DNA of 8,434 bases from Gemmatimonadota bacterium (GTDB lineage: Bacteria; Gemmatimonadota; Gemmatimonadetes; Longimicrobiales; Longimicrobiaceae), in assembly GCA_019348265.1 (NCBI GenBank), contig JAHWJV010000134.1:1-8434 (forward strand). Direction: 5' to 3'. The position numbers were made by a program, and so were the translations under genes. Below, in pieces: positions 4,838 to 8,434 of this stretch. The notes below the pieces were generated by a model. The model was not told the DNA's origin. It saw only the letters and a list, made by a program, of their open reading frames with translations, and made no database searches. Each line of letters starts with the position of its first letter. Positions within the stretch are counted from its first letter, which is position 1.

Positions 4838-7243
4838 ATGGCGGCTCGGCAGATCACCAGGCGGGACACCGCGGCGGCAGCGCGGGAGGAAGGCGGGGGG
4901 GGAGCTGGAACGGTTACGATCCCGGTGTCCGGGATGACGTGCGCCGCATGCTCCGGCCGCGTGCAGCGCGCGCTGGAGAAGGAGGGTGGGGTCGAGACGG
5001 CGGCGGTGAATCTGATGTTGAAGAACGCGACGATCGCCTACGACCCGGCGGTCACCAGCGCGGAGAAGCTGGTGGAGGTGATCCGGGGCACCGGGTACGG
5101 CGCCGACCTCCCCGCGCAGGGGCAGACGGCTTTCGACGAGCAGGCCGCCCAGGACGCCGCCCAGGCGGAAGAGTATCGTGAGCTGCGCCTCAAGGCCGGC
5201 GTCAGCCTGGCCGCCGCTCTGATGGCGATGATCGCGTCCATGCCGTTGATGGCGAGCGAGGCGCACGGGGTGCACGGCCAGGTCTCCGACCCGTTCATGC
5301 GCTGGACGATGGAGTGGCTCAGTCCCGCCCTTGCCCGTATCGCGCCCTGGCTGTACGCCACCCCGACCTGGATCCTCTCCTACGGGCTCCTCGTCCTCAC
5401 CGCGGGCGTGATGGGGTGGGCGGGTGCGCACTTCTACACACGAGCCTGGGCGGCTTTCCGCCACCACTCGGCGGACATGAACACGCTGATCGCGGTGGGG
5501 ACGGGGGCCGCTTTCGCGTATTCGGTGGCGGCGACCGTCGCGCCCGAATTCTTCCTCGCGCGCGGCGTGCGTCCCGATGTCTATTACGAGGCCGTCGTCT
5601 TCATTATCGCGCTGATCCTGCTCGGAAACGCGCTCGAGTCGCGTGCGAAACGGCAGACCTCCAGCGCCCTGCGCGCGCTGATCGATCTGCAGCCGAAGAC
5701 CGCGCGCGTGCTGCGCGGCGAGACGGAAGCCGATGTTCCCGTCGAAGAGGTCCGCGCGGGTGACGTCGTGCTGGTACGACCGGGCGAGCGAGTCCCGGTG
5801 GACGGAGAGATCCTGTCCGGCTCGAGCGCAGTGGACGAGTCGATGCTCACCGGCGAGTCGGTGCCGGTCGAAAAGGTGCCGGGCGATCGGGTGATCGGAG
5901 CGACCATGAACCGGACCGGCGCCTTCAGGTACCGGGCGACGACGCTCGGCTCGGACAGCGTGCTCGCGCAGATCGTCCGTCTGATGCGGGAGGCGCAGGG
6001 GACGCGCGCGCCCATCCAGTGGCTCGCCGACCGCGTCAGCGCCGTTTTCGTGCCGGTGGTGCTGCAGATCTCCATCGTCGCCTTCGTCGCCTGGTACCTG
6101 GCGGCGGATGCCGCACCCGGAGTGCGCGCCTTCGCGGCGGCCGTAGCGGTGCTGATCATCGCCTGTCCCTGCGCCATGGGCCTGGCCGTCCCGACGGCGG
6201 TGATGGTGGCGACCGGCAAGGGCGCGGAGCTCGGGCTGCTGATTAAGGGCGGCGAGGCGCTGCAGCGGGCCGGCGATGTCACGACGGTCGTGCTGGACAA
6301 GACGGGCACCATCACGGAGGGACGGCCAGCCGTCACGGACGTGCTGCCTGTCGACTCCGAGATCGCTGAAGCGGAGCTGCTCAGCCTGGTCGGCTCGCTG
6401 GAGGCGTCATCCGAGCACCCGCTCGCCGAGGCGATCGTCCGCCGCGCCAAGGAAGCGGGCGTGACGCTCGCGCCGGCGGAAGGCTTCCAGTCTTCGACCG
6501 GCCGAGGGGCGGCGGGCGTGGTGGGCGGGCGGGCGGTGGCGATCGGGAACGAGGCGCTGATGGCGGATCACGCGATCTCCGTGGCCCCTCTGGCCGACGC
6601 GGCGGCGCGGCTCGCCAGGGATGCGCGCACGGTGGTCTACGTGGCCGTGGACGGGGCGCTGGCGGGAGTGCTGGCCGTGGCCGACCCCGTGAGGGAGAGC
6701 TCGCGCGGAGCGATCGCCCGCCTGCAGGCGATGAAACTCGAGGTGGTCATGCTCACCGGCGACGACCCGCGGACCGCCGACGCCGTGGCGCGCACGGCCG
6801 GCGTGACGCGGGTGGTGGCGGGTGTCCTTCCGGAAGGGAAGCTCGACGAGATCAAGCGCCTGCAGACGCTCGGTGAAGTCGTGGCTATGGTGGGAGACGG
6901 CATCAACGACGCGCCGGCGCTCGCCCAGGCGGATGTGGGTATCGCGATCGGCACGGGAACGGACATCGCCATCCAGGCATCGGATGTGACGCTGATGCGC
7001 GGCGACCTTCGCGGCGTCGTCGAAGCGATTGCCCTGTCGCGCCGGACCATGCGTACGATGCGCCAGAACCTGTTCTGGGCGTTCGTCTACAACGTGATCG
7101 GCATTCCGGTGGCCGCCGGCGCGCTGTACCCGGTGTTCGGTCTGCTGCTGAGCCCCGTCCTCGCCAGCGCGGCGATGGCGCTGAGCTCCGTCAGCGTGGT
7201 CGCCAATTCGCTGCGGCTGCGCCGCTTTCAGCCCGTACACTGA
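4838..7243 (+). CDS. copA: Cu+-exporting P1B-1-type ATPase
   Basis: This 801-residue P-type ATPase pumps Cu+ out of the cytoplasm at the expense of ATP. It has one N-terminal heavy-metal-associated domain (about residues 25-92) with G32-MTCAAC, binding Cu+ through C35 and C38. Membrane segments 1-4 lie at about 119-139, 174-194, 213-233 and 247-266. The actuator loop carries T338GES; two more segments surround the metal site C443-P-C445. The phosphorylated aspartate is D487 in DKTGT, and the nucleotide domain shows H527-P (SEHPL), GRGAAG, T640GDD and the hinge G686DGINDAP. The last two segments carry Y751-N752 and M780xxSS784. The CPC + YN + MxxSS set is the signature of Cu+ (P1B-1) pumps rather than Zn/Cd pumps. 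Length and motifs are complete. Ten bases separate it from the cupredoxin stop, and csoR follows 16 bases later, so copper induction through CsoR is likely. Confidence 0.96.
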   Translation: MAARQITRRDTAAAAREEGGGGAGTVTIPVSGMTCAACSGRVQRALEKEGGVETAAVNLMLKNATIAYDPAVTSAEKLVEVIRGTGYGADLPAQGQTAFDEQAAQDAAQAEEYRELRLKAGVSLAAALMAMIASMPLMASEAHGVHGQVSDPFMRWTMEWLSPALARIAPWLYATPTWILSYGLLVLTAGVMGWAGAHFYTRAWAAFRHHSADMNTLIAVGTGAAFAYSVAATVAPEFFLARGVRPDVYYEAVVFIIALILLGNALESRAKRQTSSALRALIDLQPKTARVLRGETEADVPVEEVRAGDVVLVRPGERVPVDGEILSGSSAVDESMLTGESVPVEKVPGDRVIGATMNRTGAFRYRATTLGSDSVLAQIVRLMREAQGTRAPIQWLADRVSAVFVPVVLQISIVAFVAWYLAADAAPGVRAFAAAVAVLIIACPCAMGLAVPTAVMVATGKGAELGLLIKGGEALQRAGDVTTVVLDKTGTITEGRPAVTDVLPVDSEIAEAELLSLVGSLEASSEHPLAEAIVRRAKEAGVTLAPAEGFQSSTGRGAAGVVGGRAVAIGNEALMADHAISVAPLADAAARLARDARTVVYVAVDGALAGVLAVADPVRESSRGAIARLQAMKLEVVMLTGDDPRTADAVARTAGVTRVVAGVLPEGKLDEIKRLQTLGEVVAMVGDGINDAPALAQADVGIAIGTGTDIAIQASDVTLMRGDLRGVVEAIALSRRTMRTMRQNLFWAFVYNVIGIPVAAGALYPVFGLLLSPVLASAAMALSSVSVVANSLRLRRFQPVH

Positions 7244-7259
7244 CACCAGGCGAGGCGCC

Positions 7260-7637
7260 GTGGAGGAGAACGCGACGGAATTTAGCGAAACTGGGACGCC
7301 GGGGGCGGCAATGTGTGGCTGCGGCTGCGGCACCGCGGGTCCCGAACGACACGCGATCGCCGTGGACGCGGATACCAGAGCTCGGAACCTCAAGCGCCTG
7401 CGGCGCATCGAAGGTCAGGTGCGCGGCCTGCAGCGCATGGTCGAGGAGGACCGCTACTGCGCCGACATCCTGACCCAGATCTCCTCCGTCCACGAGGCGT
7501 TGCGCGGAGTCGGCCGCGAGCTGATGCGCAACCACCTGAAGCACTGCGCCGCCGCCGCCATCCGCGGCGTCGACGGAGACGCCGCCGAGGAGATGTACGA
7601 CGAGCTGGTCGAGTTGATGTACAAGCACGCCCGCTGA
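7260..7637 (+). CDS. csoR: CsoR-family copper-sensing transcriptional repressor
   Basis: This 125-residue protein of the all-helical CsoR/RcnR family would repress the copper operon until Cu+ binding releases it from DNA. The core NLKRLRRIEGQVRGLQRMVEEDRYC (about residues 43-67) and the following ILTQISSVHEALRGVGRELMRNHLKHC are typical. The Cu+ ligands of CsoR (Cys, His, Cys) are present as C67, H92 and C96 in the His-x3-Cys spacing. The tyrosine before the first Cys is also kept, which points to copper rather than nickel, sulfur or formaldehyde sensing. The GTG start (7260) has GAGG upstream. An alternative ATG at 7311 would start the protein at MCGCGCG. Either way the N-terminus carries a Cys-rich stretch (C19, C21, C23) that short CsoR proteins lack. 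It is the last gene of the operon, so it probably regulates itself. Confidence 0.92.
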   Translation: MEENATEFSETGTPGAAMCGCGCGTAGPERHAIAVDADTRARNLKRLRRIEGQVRGLQRMVEEDRYCADILTQISSVHEALRGVGRELMRNHLKHCAAAAIRGVDGDAAEEMYDELVELMYKHAR

Positions 7638-7647
7638 ACGCGGGCGT
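7627..7647 (+). terminator. GC-rich hairpin overlapping the csoR stop codon
   Basis: Perfect 8-bp arms ACGCCCGC (7627-7634) and GCGGGCGT (7640-7647) flank a 5-base loop that contains the TGA stop of csoR. No U-run follows (TTAG only), so it is not a standard intrinsic terminator. Its position between two convergent genes 42 bases apart suggests a role in ending or stabilising transcripts. Confidence 0.45.
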
Positions 7648-7679
7648 TAGCGCGATAGCGATCGCGGAGAGCCTCTCCC

Positions 7680-8057
7680 CTACGTCACCGCCGACGAAGC
7701 TCGCCGCCGAACCGCCAGCTCAGCCGGGAGGTTGAAGAACGGGAAGCGGACCAGCGTCGGCGCGAGCGCCTCCAGCGTCAGATCTCCCACTGAAGTGCCC
7801 TGGCTCACCAGATCGCGCGCCACCTTCGCGAGCTTCGCTCCCTCGCGCGTGATGTACATCAGCTCCCCGTAGGCCGCAGGCGCGCAGTACCCGTGCTGGG
7901 TCAGCTCCGACACGGCGTCCTGGATCTCAGCCGGCGTCAGTCCCGCGAGGCCGGGAACCTCGGCCGCGGTGAGGTGAACCCAGCGATGTTTGCTCTCCAC
8001 CGCCTCCGAGCAGGCGAGGAGGACGCGGAAGGACGCGGCTGTGGGAAGGACTGGCAT
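7680..8057 (-). CDS. Hypothetical protein, possible winged-helix domain
   Basis: This 125-residue protein has no family I can name. The order of elements from SFRVLLACSEAVESKHRWVHLTAAE through LTPAEIQDAVSELTQHGYCAP to GELMYITREGAKLAKVARDL (helix; helix; helix ending in a Leu-x-x-x-Gly turn; beta hairpin with ITREG; helix) is the layout of a winged-helix DNA-binding domain, as in MarR- or Rrf2-like proteins, at about residues 8-82. The C-terminal ~40 residues are Leu/Ala/Arg-rich with no motif. The ATG at 8057 is supported by a GGAGA ribosome site 7-8 bases upstream. It converges on csoR with 42 bases between the stops, so it is not part of the copper operon. A regulatory role is only inferred. 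Confidence 0.6.
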   Translation of the reverse strand: MPVLPTAASFRVLLACSEAVESKHRWVHLTAAEVPGLAGLTPAEIQDAVSELTQHGYCAPAAYGELMYITREGAKLAKVARDLVSQGTSVGDLTLEALAPTLVRFPFFNLPAELAVRRRASSAVT

Positions 8058-8399
8058 CTCAGTCTCCAGGGAGAGTGCGCTTCATGTGGTGTACCTGGGA
8101 GTTGGGCGTACTATATACGGCGTCCTCTTCCGCTGCGCCAGGGGCACGAGCCTTGTTCTCGCCTGGTGATCTTCCACACCGGAGACCCGCACTCGTTGCG
8201 CCTCCATGCGCGGCAGCGTATCTCTTCGTGGCGTTTACCGCACAGGTCATCGGGGAGGGGCGGGAGCGGCGGCAGAACGGACGTTTCCGTGGAGGAAGTC
8301 GAAGTTCAGCCCGGCTGCGAGCAGCCGGCGAAGTCAGTGCAGCCGGCCGCGGCATCCCGCTGCGCGCCGCCTTGGGTACATCCTGAACCGGGGAGCACT
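8058..8399. other. Non-coding divergent interval
   Basis: This stretch of about 340 bases separates the divergently oriented hypothetical gene and the partial gene at the right edge. The open frames on both strands give Arg/Ala/Pro-rich low-complexity translations with no domain and no ribosome site, so I read none as a gene. It contains an A/T island around 8109-8118 (TACTATATAC) that could serve as a -10 region for the minus-strand gene (TATAGT at 8110-8115 on that strand), but no convincing -35 box accompanies it. The repeat cluster near its right end is listed separately. Confidence 0.5.
8311..8346. repeat. Operator-like cluster: one dyad plus a third half-site
   Basis: CCGGCTGC (8311-8318) and GCAGCCGG (8321-8328) form a perfect 8-bp inverted repeat with a 2-base spacer. 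A third copy, GCAGCCGG, lies at 8339-8346, 18 bases after the second, giving a direct repeat. The cluster lies 54-89 bases upstream of the partial gene at 8400. It could bind a dimeric regulator or be a chance product of GC-rich sequence. Confidence 0.45.
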
Positions 8400-8434
8400 A
8401 TGGCGCACGCAGCGACGATGCAAGCGGATACTGG
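8400..8434 (+). CDS. Start of a gene truncated by the window edge
   Basis: An ATG at 8400 is preceded by GGGGAG (8390-8395 region) at good ribosome-site spacing. It opens a frame that reads MAHAATMQADT before the window ends. A second in-frame ATG follows at codon 7. Too little is present to suggest a product. The start call rests on the ribosome site and on the absence of another gene in this interval. Confidence 0.45.
   Translation, partial: MAHAATMQADT

Noticed and set aside
5584..7408. Long minus-strand open frames opposite copA and csoR
   Set aside because: They are mirror frames of strongly conserved plus-strand genes in GC-rich DNA; translations are Arg/Ser/His-rich with no domain.
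8059..8386. Overlapping open frames of about 100 codons on both strands
   Set aside because: No domain, no ribosome site and biased Arg/Ala/Pro content; likely chance frames in GC-rich DNA.

Overview
The window is high-GC bacterial DNA. Coding is dense, Shine-Dalgarno sites are recognisable, and one gene starts with a twin-arginine lipoprotein-type leader. Nothing fixes the taxon. The style (secreted TIM-barrel sugar isomerase, ATCCAAC tandem repeats, CopA with a CPCAMG motif) would suit Gemmatimonadota or a similar environmental lineage, but that is a weak inference. No rRNA, tRNA, CRISPR array, transposase or integrase is visible.

Left edge (50-1015, minus strand): an intact Tat-exported sugar phosphate isomerase/epimerase-like protein. 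A short 7-bp tandem repeat lies just upstream of its start.

Region 1176-4174 (minus strand, read right to left) is the accessory part: the wreck of a type III-like restriction-modification operon. In transcription order it holds a small DUF1737-like ORF, the C-terminal ~200 residues of a DNA methyltransferase (mod), an apparently intact antitoxin and RelE/ParE toxin pair, and a restriction helicase-nuclease (res) pseudogene. The res gene keeps Walker A, DESH and LTATP motifs and a C-terminal PD-ExK nuclease motif. It carries a one-base frameshift at the edge of a perfect 16-bp palindrome and has lost at least two internal segments, including helicase motifs V and VI. The antitoxin stop overlaps the toxin start, and the toxin stop overlaps the res start. 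The toxin-antitoxin pair is thus built into the operon and is the only part that still looks functional.

Region 4362-7647 (plus strand) is a complete copper-homeostasis operon. A promoter with a CsoR-like GGGGGGGTATAG half-site is followed by a membrane-anchored cupredoxin, a Cu+-exporting P1B-1 ATPase (copA) and a CsoR-family copper-sensing repressor with a Cys-rich N-terminal stretch. The likely logic is copper-induced derepression by CsoR, export of Cu+ by CopA, and binding of copper outside the membrane by the tethered cupredoxin. A GC-rich hairpin overlaps the csoR stop codon.

Right edge: a minus-strand hypothetical protein of possible winged-helix type (7680-8057), a non-coding interval of about 340 bases with an operator-like repeat cluster, and the first 11 codons of a plus-strand gene that runs off the end at 8434.
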